This document shows, piece after piece, positions 32,373 to 39,188 of a stretch of DNA of 39,188 nucleotides (positions within the stretch are counted from its first letter, which is position 1; each line of letters begins with the position of its first letter). The stretch comes from an uncultured Roseobacter sp. Lineage in GTDB: Bacteria > Pseudomonadota > Alphaproteobacteria > Rhodobacterales > Rhodobacteraceae. The notes under the pieces are model-generated. The model was not told the origin of the DNA, did not search any database, and saw only the letters and a list, made by a program, of their open reading frames with translations. A program made the position numbers and the translations under genes. The DNA is taken from assembly GCA_913054455.1 (NCBI GenBank), contig CAJXIL010000017.1, positions 1 through 39,188 of the forward strand, read 5' to 3'.

Positions 32373-33746
32373 ATGAAACTAACAAGAATTGTCGCGCTTG
32401 CCATCATAGCGGGTTCTGCCGCTGTTTCCGTCCAAACAGCGGGACTTCAGGCCCAGACCCTGCGATCGGTTAGCCCCCCTGCGCAATTTCCTCCGGCCTC
32501 TTACAAGGGGAAGCAGTTCGTGGATAGCCGCGGCTGCGTCTATATTCGCGCAGGCATTGATGGCAATGTGAACTGGGTGCCGCGGGTGGCGCGCAATCGC
32601 AAACAGCTTTGCGGATATCAGCCCACAGCCGTTGCAGGGACGACGGCGCGCCCGACGCAAAGCGCACCACCGGAACAGATCACGCTGAATGGCAGCGCTG
32701 CTGCCCCAGCCGCACGCGCGCCAGCGCCCAAGCCGCGTAGAGCTACCGCCGCTGCACCTGCTGAACCAACTGTCGTGACCACGACGCGGGTGCGACGCAC
32801 GCCACAAACCACCACCGCGCGGGTGACCCCTGCTCCCAAGGCACCGCGCAGAACGGTTGCGGCCCCTGTGACGATACAGGCGGCTCCCGCCGCCCAAAGC
32901 CCTCAGCCCCGTGTTGCGGCGCCAGTGCCAACAAGTCAGACCCAAAGCAATGGCTGTGCCGGTGCCTCGGCCATCAGTCAGCAATACAGCAACCAAAGTG
33001 GGGTGCGCTGTGGTCCCCAGGCTAAATCGCCAGTGAGCTATGGAAACGGCAGCGGTATTGGTCCGCAGTCTTCCCTGCAGTTGACACCCAATACCAGAGT
33101 GTTGCCGGTGCATGTCTACCAACAGCAGCGCCATAGCCAGGATCTGGTGACCCCGGCCGGGTATAAACCTGCTTGGGGGGATGACCGTTTGAATCTGCGC
33201 CGTGCAGAACGGGATCTGCGCCCGGCGATCTTGACTAGCCAGACCGAGGTGCCTGCTGGCTATGTCCGGGTTGAGCGGGGCGATGACCGAATGAACCCAA
33301 TGCGGGGAGTGCGCACCGCCCAGGGCGATGCGCAGATGGCGGCGATTTGGTCCAAGGGCCAGCCACGTCGTTTGCGGGACCTGCCTTTGGACCGTCAGGT
33401 CGTGACAGCCACCGACACACGTCAGGACCCCTTTGAGGGCGACGCCAAGGGGGGGCTGGTTCTGCGCCTTTCCAGCCGCTCGGCACCGGGCGCAACCCTG
33501 GAAACACCCAAACCCTCCCAGTCTCGCTATGTCCGCGCGGCAACCTTCTCCGATCGCGGTGCGGCACAGCAGGCGGCCCAGGCTCTGGCTGCAACAGGTG
33601 TTCCCGTGCGTCTGGGCAATCTTTCGCGCAAGGGCGTGCCCTATAAGGTTGTTTTGGCCGGTCCTTTTGGAGATTTGAACGCGGCAGAGCAGGCGCTGAG
33701 CAAAGTACAGGCTGCGGGCTATAGCGGCGCCCGGATTAGTCGTTAA
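32373..33746 (+). CDS. Exported SPOR-domain protein
   Basis: The 457-residue protein has a signal peptide (MKLTRIVALAIIAGSAAVSV, cleaved near LQAQT), a conserved front segment with GCVYIRAGIDGNVNWVPRV, a long Pro/Ala/Thr-rich linker (about 85-195), a middle part with two related repeats (DDRLNLRRA, DDRMNPMRG), and a C-terminal SPOR domain (about 383-457; RYVRAATFSDRGAAQQAAQ, YKVVLAGPFGDLNAAEQAL). SPOR domains bind denuded peptidoglycan at division sites, so a cell-envelope role is likely. The ATG at 32373 begins the signal peptide. Confidence 0.9.
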   Translation: MKLTRIVALAIIAGSAAVSVQTAGLQAQTLRSVSPPAQFPPASYKGKQFVDSRGCVYIRAGIDGNVNWVPRVARNRKQLCGYQPTAVAGTTARPTQSAPPEQITLNGSAAAPAARAPAPKPRRATAAAPAEPTVVTTTRVRRTPQTTTARVTPAPKAPRRTVAAPVTIQAAPAAQSPQPRVAAPVPTSQTQSNGCAGASAISQQYSNQSGVRCGPQAKSPVSYGNGSGIGPQSSLQLTPNTRVLPVHVYQQQRHSQDLVTPAGYKPAWGDDRLNLRRAERDLRPAILTSQTEVPAGYVRVERGDDRMNPMRGVRTAQGDAQMAAIWSKGQPRRLRDLPLDRQVVTATDTRQDPFEGDAKGGLVLRLSSRSAPGATLETPKPSQSRYVRAATFSDRGAAQQAAQALAATGVPVRLGNLSRKGVPYKVVLAGPFGDLNAAEQALSKVQAAGYSGARISR

Positions 33747-33958
33747 GAGCGAAAGCTAAGCCACATACTTGCAAGCAACAGACCGTATCCAAGCTGTGTT
33801 GAATTTTACATTCGTCTAGCGAGACCCTTACATGGCTCTGTATTGGGCAAGCCATGGGCTTGTTCGCAATTGTGGGCTGGGGTGCAGGTCCCCGCGCATC
33901 TTTCTTACAATTCCGCTGTGCTGCGTAGAAATTAGGGATGCGGGGCAACGCTGAAGTA

Positions 33959-34969
33959 TTAGCCGCAGATGTTTTGCAACTGCACCCAGTCGCGATCATT
34001 CAGTACCGGCTCCAGCACCCGACCAGCCATTGGGTCTGCCTCGATCAGGCCGAGCGTGGTCTCTCCGGTGATATCCAGCGCATAGGCATAGGGGGTCGAA
34101 GGAATTGCCGCACGGGCAAATTCAGCCAGCAGCAGGTCATCTGGCAGGGCAGGGCGCGGCGCAGCCAGCACAGCCTCGGAATAGCGGTCCAGGGTCTCGC
34201 GGGTCAGCTCTCCGGTGGTGAGCAACCGGAACGAGGCCAGAAAGCCCCCGGCCTCCAGAAGTTCTGCGAGGGGGGCGCGCAGCTGGGCACGGGCCCGCTC
34301 CGCCAGGATCGCCCCAGCTGCGACAGCTGGATCCTCGTGGTCCTCGACCAGGCTGCGATTGAGCAGGACAATGCCGCCGGGCAGATGCAGGCTGCTGGCG
34401 ACGCCGGACGGCATGATGACCAGTTGTCGCAGGTCCGTGCGCTGCGCCAGTTTGGCCAGGATCGGTGTCGCCTCTGGCGTGGCGCAGGCCTGCCCTGACA
34501 CACGTTCGATCCGGCCCAGAAGCGCCTGTCCAATGGCCTTAGTTTTGATGTTCGGAACCACTTTGACCGCGTGGTTTTGCATCAGGCTTGGCAGTCCAAA
34601 AAGCACCAGCAGCGCCACCAGGGCGAGACTGCCAAGGATGCTCACCACCCGCAGTCGACCCGGATGTGGCCTGGCGCGCTCTATGGCCTGGCGTACCCTT
34701 TCAATGGCCTCCAGCATGGTTTTTTCATCTTCGGGGATTTCCAGCACTTCGCCGGGGTCGCCATCTGGGTGAAACAGAGCAGGAAAGGCACCAGGATTGG
34801 CACGTTCCACCGCCGCAAGCGACCAATGCGCCAAGACCCGGTCCTGCAAATCAGAGATGGTCAGCGTGGCATCGCCAACTGAAATGATCACGTCACGACG
34901 CTGCGCATCTGGGCTCGCTCGCCAAAGGCCCGCAGCCTCAAGTCGTTCGAATTCCCTCAAAACGGTCAT
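33959..34969 (-). CDS. Membrane protein with M48-peptidase-like core lacking HExxH
   Basis: The 336-residue protein has a cytoplasmic N-terminal part (1-105), one membrane helix (about 108-128, ILGSLALVALLVLFGLPSLM), and a C-terminal domain. SSLHLPGGIVLLNRSLVEDH followed by EDPAVAAGAILAERARAQ copies the layout of M48 metalloproteases (ALPGG, then LL, then the HExxH helix), but the zinc motif reads AERAR at 223-227. It is therefore probably an inactive relative. It starts 153 bp downstream of the DmdB-like ligase stop on the same strand with a hairpin between. Function unknown; possible roles in envelope quality control are speculative. Confidence 0.75.
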   Translation of the reverse strand: MTVLREFERLEAAGLWRASPDAQRRDVIISVGDATLTISDLQDRVLAHWSLAAVERANPGAFPALFHPDGDPGEVLEIPEDEKTMLEAIERVRQAIERARPHPGRLRVVSILGSLALVALLVLFGLPSLMQNHAVKVVPNIKTKAIGQALLGRIERVSGQACATPEATPILAKLAQRTDLRQLVIMPSGVASSLHLPGGIVLLNRSLVEDHEDPAVAAGAILAERARAQLRAPLAELLEAGGFLASFRLLTTGELTRETLDRYSEAVLAAPRPALPDDLLLAEFARAAIPSTPYAYALDITGETTLGLIEADPMAGRVLEPVLNDRDWVQLQNICG

Positions 34970-35022
34970 TCTGTCTGCCTGTCTTGCCTGTTTTCATTGC
35001 CCCAAGCCTAGCATGGTGCACA

Positions 35023-35063
35023 CACAGGCGGCAAATGGCTTTGATTGCCAAATGCCGCCTGTG
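35023..35063 (-). terminator. Hairpin after the acyl-CoA ligase gene
   Basis: CACAGGCGGCA (35023-35033) pairs with TGCCGCCTGTG (35053-35063), with TGGC/GCCA extending the stem inward. It lies 59 bases beyond the ligase stop on the minus strand. No T-run follows. Confidence 0.55.
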
Positions 35064-35122
35064 CCAGTGATTTTTGCCAAATTCGCTGTTGGAATCGCCC
35101 CATTGGGGGGCGGTAACGCGGG

Positions 35123-36751
35123 CTAGATAGATTTAGCGATCTCGCGCAGCTCGAACTTCTGGATTTTCCCGGTAGAGGTTTTAGGAAGCTCTTGAAAGAT
35201 CACCCGCTTAGGTGCCTTGAAGCCAGCGATGGTTTCACGGGCAAAGGCGATCAGCCCCGCCTCGTCGACCTCTTCGCCTTCCTTCAACTCGACAAAGGCG
35301 CAGGGCACTTCGCCCCATTTGTCATCTGGCTTGGCCACAACGGCTGCCAGATTCACCGCAGGGTGGCCCATCAGCACTCCCTCAACCTCGACCGAGGAAA
35401 TATTTTCGCCACCTGAAATAATGATGTCCTTCGCCCGGTCTGCAATCTGGATATAGCCATCGGGGTGCTGCACCGCGATATCGCCAGAGTGGAAATAGCC
35501 GCCCTCAAAGGCCTCGGCAGTGGCCTCTGGGTTTTTCAAATAGCCCTTCATCACCGAGTTGCCCCGCATGACAATTTGGCCCTGATCTGATCCATTCTTG
35601 GCGATCTGCTTCATATCGTCATCCAGCACGGTGATATGATCCATCATCGGGAAGGCAACCCCTTGGCGCGCCTTGATCGCGGCACGGCCCTGATGGTCGA
35701 GATCGTCCCATTTGTCGCCTTGCCACAGGCATTCGGTGACATGGCCGTAGGTTTCGGTCAGGCCGTAGACCTGAGTGACATGAAAGCCCAGGGTTTCGAT
35801 CTTTTGCAGCGTCGCAGGCGCCGGCGGCGCACCAGCGGTAAAGACCTCAACGGTGTGGTCAAAGGCGCGGCGCTCTTCTTCCTTGGCGTTGACCAGCAGA
35901 TTAAGCACAATGGGGGCGCCGCCAAAATGGGTGACGCCATGGTCCCCGATGGCATCATAGATCGCGCCTGGCGTGATGTTGCGACAGCACACAAGCGTGC
36001 CGCCCAGGACAGGCATCATCCAGGTGTGGTTCCAGCCGTTGCAATGAAACAGCGGCACGATGGCCAGATAGACCGGGTTCATCACCATGCGCCAGGAGAT
36101 CACCGTGCCCATGGTCATCAGGTAGGCACCGCGATGATGATAGACCACGCCCTTGGGGCGGCCGGTGGTGCCAGAGGTATAGTTCAGCGCCAGGCTCTCC
36201 CATTCGTCCTGGGGCATGATCCATTCAAAATCATGTTCGGCATTGCCCAGCACGTCCTCATAGGTGGGATGGCGACCGGTAGCCTCGAACCCTGCTTGCG
36301 GGTCCGGCACTTCGATCAGCAGCGGCGCTTTGCCTTCCATCCGCTCAACGGCAGCTTCGGCCAGGGGCAGGAACTCGGTATCCACCAGCGCCACCTTGGC
36401 GCTGCCATGGTCAAAGATATAGGCGACAGTATCCACATCCAGCCGGGTATTGATGGTGTTGAGCACTGCACCACAGGCGGGCACGCCAAAATGCGCCTCT
36501 GCCTGGGCGGGCAGGTTGGGGATGAGCGTAGCCACAACATCGCCGGGTTTCACCCCCATGCCCGCCAGTGCCGAGGCCAGACGAGTGCAGCGGTCGTAAT
36601 AGGCGGCGTAGGTCTTGCGGTGATTACCATAGATCACCGCCGGGGTTTCGCCAAAGACATGTGCGGCGCGGCGCAGATGCGACAGCGGCGTCAGCGGCAC
36701 ATAGTTTGCGGCGGTTTTCTCCAGGCCTGTTTCGTCAGCCATCCATCCCAT
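35123..36751 (-). CDS. Acyl-CoA synthetase, DmdB-like (methylmercaptopropionyl-CoA ligase type)
   Basis: The 542-residue AMP-forming ligase shows YTSGTTGRPKGV (P-loop), YGLTETYGHVTE, the A8 hinge DRAKDIIISGGENIS and the catalytic Lys in PKTSTGKIQKFELRE. Length and N-terminus (NYVPLTPLSHLRRAAHVFGE) resemble DmdB, which activates 3-methylmercaptopropionate in DMSP demethylation, and also medium/long-chain ligases. No dmdA, dmdC or dmdD lies in the window, so DmdB function is only suggested. GGAGG seven bases before ATG 36751 decides the start over 36838 and 36766. It is divergent from an EamA transporter 48 bp away. Confidence 0.85.
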   Translation of the reverse strand: MGWMADETGLEKTAANYVPLTPLSHLRRAAHVFGETPAVIYGNHRKTYAAYYDRCTRLASALAGMGVKPGDVVATLIPNLPAQAEAHFGVPACGAVLNTINTRLDVDTVAYIFDHGSAKVALVDTEFLPLAEAAVERMEGKAPLLIEVPDPQAGFEATGRHPTYEDVLGNAEHDFEWIMPQDEWESLALNYTSGTTGRPKGVVYHHRGAYLMTMGTVISWRMVMNPVYLAIVPLFHCNGWNHTWMMPVLGGTLVCCRNITPGAIYDAIGDHGVTHFGGAPIVLNLLVNAKEEERRAFDHTVEVFTAGAPPAPATLQKIETLGFHVTQVYGLTETYGHVTECLWQGDKWDDLDHQGRAAIKARQGVAFPMMDHITVLDDDMKQIAKNGSDQGQIVMRGNSVMKGYLKNPEATAEAFEGGYFHSGDIAVQHPDGYIQIADRAKDIIISGGENISSVEVEGVLMGHPAVNLAAVVAKPDDKWGEVPCAFVELKEGEEVDEAGLIAFARETIAGFKAPKRVIFQELPKTSTGKIQKFELREIAKSI

Positions 36752-36799
36752 CAGCTTTCCTCCCATGATTCTGTCGGTATGTCGGTTTGAGGACAGATA

Positions 36800-37762
36800 A
36801 TGATGAAAGTTGCGGGCAATGAAAGAGCTATGAAACAAGTTGCATCCCTACAGTCCTCTGCGGGCAATCAAACATCCGCAGCCCAGGCTATGCTGGCGGC
36901 CATGGCCATTATCGGCGTCACCGACAACGCAGTGCCCTTGATGGCCGAGACATTGGGGCTGGGGCAGTTCTATCTGTTGCGCACCCTGGTGGCGCTGCCG
37001 ATCCTCTGGGTGATGTCGAAAATGGGCTTTGGCATCATGATGCCGCGTCGCTTTGGCGCAGTCACGCTGCGGGCCCTGCTGGTGGCGACCTCCATGGTGT
37101 TTTACTTCTCTGCAGTGGCGCTGATGCCCATAGCTCAGGCGCTGGCGGGGCTGTTTACCTCGCCCATTATCATCGTTGTGGTTTCGGTGCTGTTTATGCG
37201 GCTGCGCATCGGCATGGTGCGGATTGCTGCGGTGATTGGCGGTTTTGTCGGCGTGTTGTTTGTGTTGCAACCGGATGTCGCCGCCTTTGACTGGATGATC
37301 CTGCTGCCGGTTGCGGGCGGGTTCTTTTATGCATTGGGCTCCATTGTGACGGGCACCATGTGCAAAGAGGAAAGCACGGTCTCGATGCTGTTCATCTATC
37401 TGTTGGCGCAGGGACTGATCGGAGCCCTTCTGTTGGTTGGTGTCGAGATCTGGCCGCTGCCAGTGGAGCAGGGGGCTGACGGTTTTGTCACCCGCGGTTG
37501 GATCTGGCCGGTCTGGGAGATGTCGCATTTGATCCTGCTACAGGGCTTTGCCGCCGTCGGGGGTGTGTTTCTGATCACCAAGGCCTATCAGCTGGGCGAG
37601 GCCTCTTTTGTGGCGGTGTTTGAGTATTCGGTACTGCTGGTCGGCCCGGCCATTGCCTGGGCGGTCTATGGTCAGGTGCTCAATTTCTGGCAGATGCTGG
37701 GCATTGCTCTGATCGTTCTGGCAGGCTCCACCCTGGCGTTGCGGTCGGCCAAGGGGGCGTGA
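36800..37762 (+). CDS. EamA/DMT-family transporter
   Basis: A 320-residue membrane protein with ten helices in two EamA repeats, the layout of drug/metabolite exporters. The N-terminal 25 residues are polar and cytoplasmic. VAAFDWMILLPVAGGFFYALGS begins the second repeat. GAGGA six bases before the ATG at 36800 supports this start, with other in-frame ATGs at 36803 and 36830. The substrate cannot be told. It shares a very short (48 bp) divergent promoter region with the acyl-CoA ligase gene. Confidence 0.88.
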   Translation: MMKVAGNERAMKQVASLQSSAGNQTSAAQAMLAAMAIIGVTDNAVPLMAETLGLGQFYLLRTLVALPILWVMSKMGFGIMMPRRFGAVTLRALLVATSMVFYFSAVALMPIAQALAGLFTSPIIIVVVSVLFMRLRIGMVRIAAVIGGFVGVLFVLQPDVAAFDWMILLPVAGGFFYALGSIVTGTMCKEESTVSMLFIYLLAQGLIGALLLVGVEIWPLPVEQGADGFVTRGWIWPVWEMSHLILLQGFAAVGGVFLITKAYQLGEASFVAVFEYSVLLVGPAIAWAVYGQVLNFWQMLGIALIVLAGSTLALRSAKGA

Positions 37763-37810
37763 CAGCCAATATCAGCCTGTCCGCTTCGAGTCAGGGGATT
37801 ATTTTAGGAC

Positions 37811-38182
37811 CTAGTGGTCTATTTTCAGTGCTTTGATCTTCGCTGCCGTTTCCGCTCGTTTGTTGGCGCCATCAAATTTGTGTATCGCAAACTGTTGTTT
37901 TTGTGCTCGGGCAAGATCTTTGGAAGCCAACCAACCATACACCAAGCTAGACGTGATTGAAATTGAGGCAGAAAGTCCAATCCAAGTCAGTGTAGGTCGT
38001 ATTCCTAACAGCTCTGACAATGGCAGAAATGTGAGATCCCCGAACCAAAACAGCAAAATCATCAACAGGGCAAAACCTGCGGTCAAAATCAACGTGACTT
38101 CGGAGCCGATTTTGCGCCCTGCTCGTTTTATAACTTTCTGGCGTTCTGCTCTTGTCAATTGTGACGGGTCAAAATCAGACAT
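37811..38182 (-). CDS. Small hypothetical membrane protein
   Basis: A 123-residue protein starting at ATG 38182 (MSDFDPSQLTRAERQKVIKR) with two membrane helices (about 29-48 and 65-85) and a basic C-terminal tail (ARAQKQQFAIHKFDGANKRAE). The ribosome-binding site is poor, and composition is AT-richer than the neighbours. I do not recognise it. It is convergent with the EamA gene, 48 bp away. Confidence 0.6.
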   Translation of the reverse strand: MSDFDPSQLTRAERQKVIKRAGRKIGSEVTLILTAGFALLMILLFWFGDLTFLPLSELLGIRPTLTWIGLSASISITSSLVYGWLASKDLARAQKQQFAIHKFDGANKRAETAAKIKALKIDH

Positions 38183-38522
38183 AAAGATATAGAATCCCAA
38201 TTTTCCAAAGGCTTATATATAGCTCTGGCGAGAAATTTAGTCGGCCAAACCAAGGTTGTCGAGTTTCTCGTTATCTTCGGCCAACTGAATGGCGGTTTCG
38301 TTCGCTAAGCAATCCTCATTGATCTCAATAATCAAGTGTTGCGCGATTTGCCAAAGCGCCGCTTTGGCAGCGCCCGAACCGCCCCCACGGGGCGGGCGCT
38401 TCGCTTCCCACCCCTCGGTTCGGGCGCGGGTATCTTTCGAAACGGTTCAAAGGTAGCAAACACCGCTTGGACGCCCTTCGCCAAGCGTTTCCTTCTGTGG
38501 ATCAATGTCGTAGCTTCACCTC
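38183..38522. other. Intergenic region with palindromic elements
   Basis: No gene is seen. The left part is AT-richer; the right part contains the GC-rich palindromic repeat at 38349-38427. Promoter elements for the sulfotransferase gene are not evident. Confidence 0.5.
38349..38427. repeat. GC-rich nested palindromic repeat (REP-like)
   Basis: Two units lie side by side. TGCCAAAGC (38349-38357) pairs with GCTTTGGCA (38361-38369). GCGCCCGAACCG (38370-38381) pairs exactly with CGGTTCGGGCGC (38416-38427), and inside this CCGCCCC (38379-38385) can pair with GGGGCGG (38389-38395). From memory, near-identical sequences recur between genes in Rhodobacteraceae genomes; copy number cannot be checked here. 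Confidence 0.7.
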
Positions 38523-39188
38523 ATGATCTTGTCGCGCGGCCGTAAATATCTGTTCATACATATCCCCAAAACCGGCGGCACCGCGCTGGCGCTGGCGCTT
38601 GAGGCAAGGGCCATGCGCGACGATATGATGCTGGGGGATACCCCAAAGGCCAAGAACCGCCGCCGTCGATTGCAGGGCATCAAGACCGCAGGCCGCTTGT
38701 GGAAACACTCCACTCTGGCGGACCTCTCTGGGCTGATCCCCGAGGATGAATTGAGCGCACTGTTCACCTTTACCCTGGTGCGCAACCCCTGGGACCGGGC
38801 GGTGAGCTATTATCACTGGCTGCGCGAACAGGGATTTGATCACCCGGCAGTGCATCTATCCAAATCATTGGAGTTCAAAGAGTTTATTCTGCATCCAGTG
38901 GTTCTGCGCAGCTTTGAGACCAACAGCGCGTTCAGCTATATGCGCCATGCGGATGGGACAGAGCAATGCCAGCTCTATATCCGGCTCGAACACTTTGCCA
39001 GCGATGCCGCGCCGCTGTTTCACCACCTCGGTTTTGACCTAGATTTGCCTGTCGAGAATGCCTCCAACCGGCAGCGGGACTGGCGTGGGTACTATGACGA
39101 TCAGACGCAGGCCGCACTTGCCCAGGCCTGCCATGAAGAAATAACGCGATTTGAATATTCTTTTAACGATTTCGACCTAGCCTTGGAT
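38523..39188 (+). CDS. Sulfotransferase-family protein, 3' end outside window
   Basis: From ATG 38523 the frame stays open for 222 codons to the window edge. YLFIHIPKTGGTALALAL at 9-26 is the 5'-phosphosulfate loop and FTLVRNPWDRAVSYYHWL at 83-100 the 3'-phosphate motif of PAPS-dependent sulfotransferases (Sulfotransfer_2 type). RLEHFASDAAPLFHHLGFD and the NASNRQRDWRGYYDD segment near the end are also typical. It likely sulfates a surface glycan or lipid, inferred from family. The visible part nearly reaches the usual domain end, so only a short tail is missing. No good ribosome-binding site is seen. Confidence 0.85.
   Translation, partial: MILSRGRKYLFIHIPKTGGTALALALEARAMRDDMMLGDTPKAKNRRRRLQGIKTAGRLWKHSTLADLSGLIPEDELSALFTFTLVRNPWDRAVSYYHWLREQGFDHPAVHLSKSLEFKEFILHPVVLRSFETNSAFSYMRHADGTEQCQLYIRLEHFASDAAPLFHHLGFDLDLPVENASNRQRDWRGYYDDQTQAALAQACHEEITRFEYSFNDFDLALD

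Noticed and set aside
35636-36790. 384-codon plus-strand open frame opposite the acyl-CoA ligase
   Set aside because: Antisense shadow; His-rich, low-information translation typical of reverse-read GC-rich genes.

Overview
The window looks like a chromosomal segment of a marine Rhodobacteraceae (Roseobacter-group) alphaproteobacterium. This rests on recognising protein families (NAD kinase, serine hydroxymethyltransferase, PrpE, the malic enzyme-phosphotransacetylase fusion, a DmdB-like acyl-CoA ligase) and on GC-rich coding sequence; no database search was possible.

Region 1 (1-8.7 kb) is mostly core metabolism: the tail of an IS3-type transposase at the left edge, a single-domain rhodanese, a tiny membrane protein, an alpha/beta hydrolase, a C-tail membrane protein, glyA, NAD kinase, an amidase and prpE. 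A gene-free stretch at 4.83-5.22 kb carries consecutive strong hairpins and a T-run and may encode a small RNA. The prpE promoter region holds a cluster of GCAAA/TTTGC dyads like those bound by short-chain acyl-CoA regulators (ScfR/PccR/RamB family).

Region 2 (8.9-24.1 kb) is accessory. It has short repeats with a small orphan gene, an SRPBCC protein and an SDR next to a divergent AraC regulator, a secreted hydrolase divergent from a membrane-anchored AraC regulator, two AT-richer secreted-protein genes (one a polysaccharide lyase) around a 182-bp palindromic MITE-like element, an ArsR-permease-thioredoxin-MBL operon ending in a broken OsmC gene, and a PafA-like phosphatase. It ends in about 1.4 kb of decayed DNA holding the 5' end of an IS5-family element and a small gene relic.

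Region 3 (24.1-39.2 kb) returns to core functions: a CbiX-type chelatase, maeB divergent from a VOC-bicupin fusion across a perfect 14-bp palindrome, the pyrimidine salvage cluster cdd-deoA-deoB-upp, a SPOR-domain secreted protein, a membrane protein with an M48-peptidase-like core but no HExxH, a DmdB-like acyl-CoA ligase divergent from an EamA transporter, a small membrane protein, a GC-rich palindromic element, and a sulfotransferase-family gene running off the right edge.

I found no tRNA, rRNA, CRISPR array or intact transposase. No single feature proves a wholly new system. The strongest leads are the acyl-CoA-regulator sites at prpE, the VOC-bicupin/maeB pair, the ArsR operon with its altered MBL metal motif, the palindromic element at 16.1-16.3 kb, the candidate small RNA, and the M48-like pseudoenzyme.
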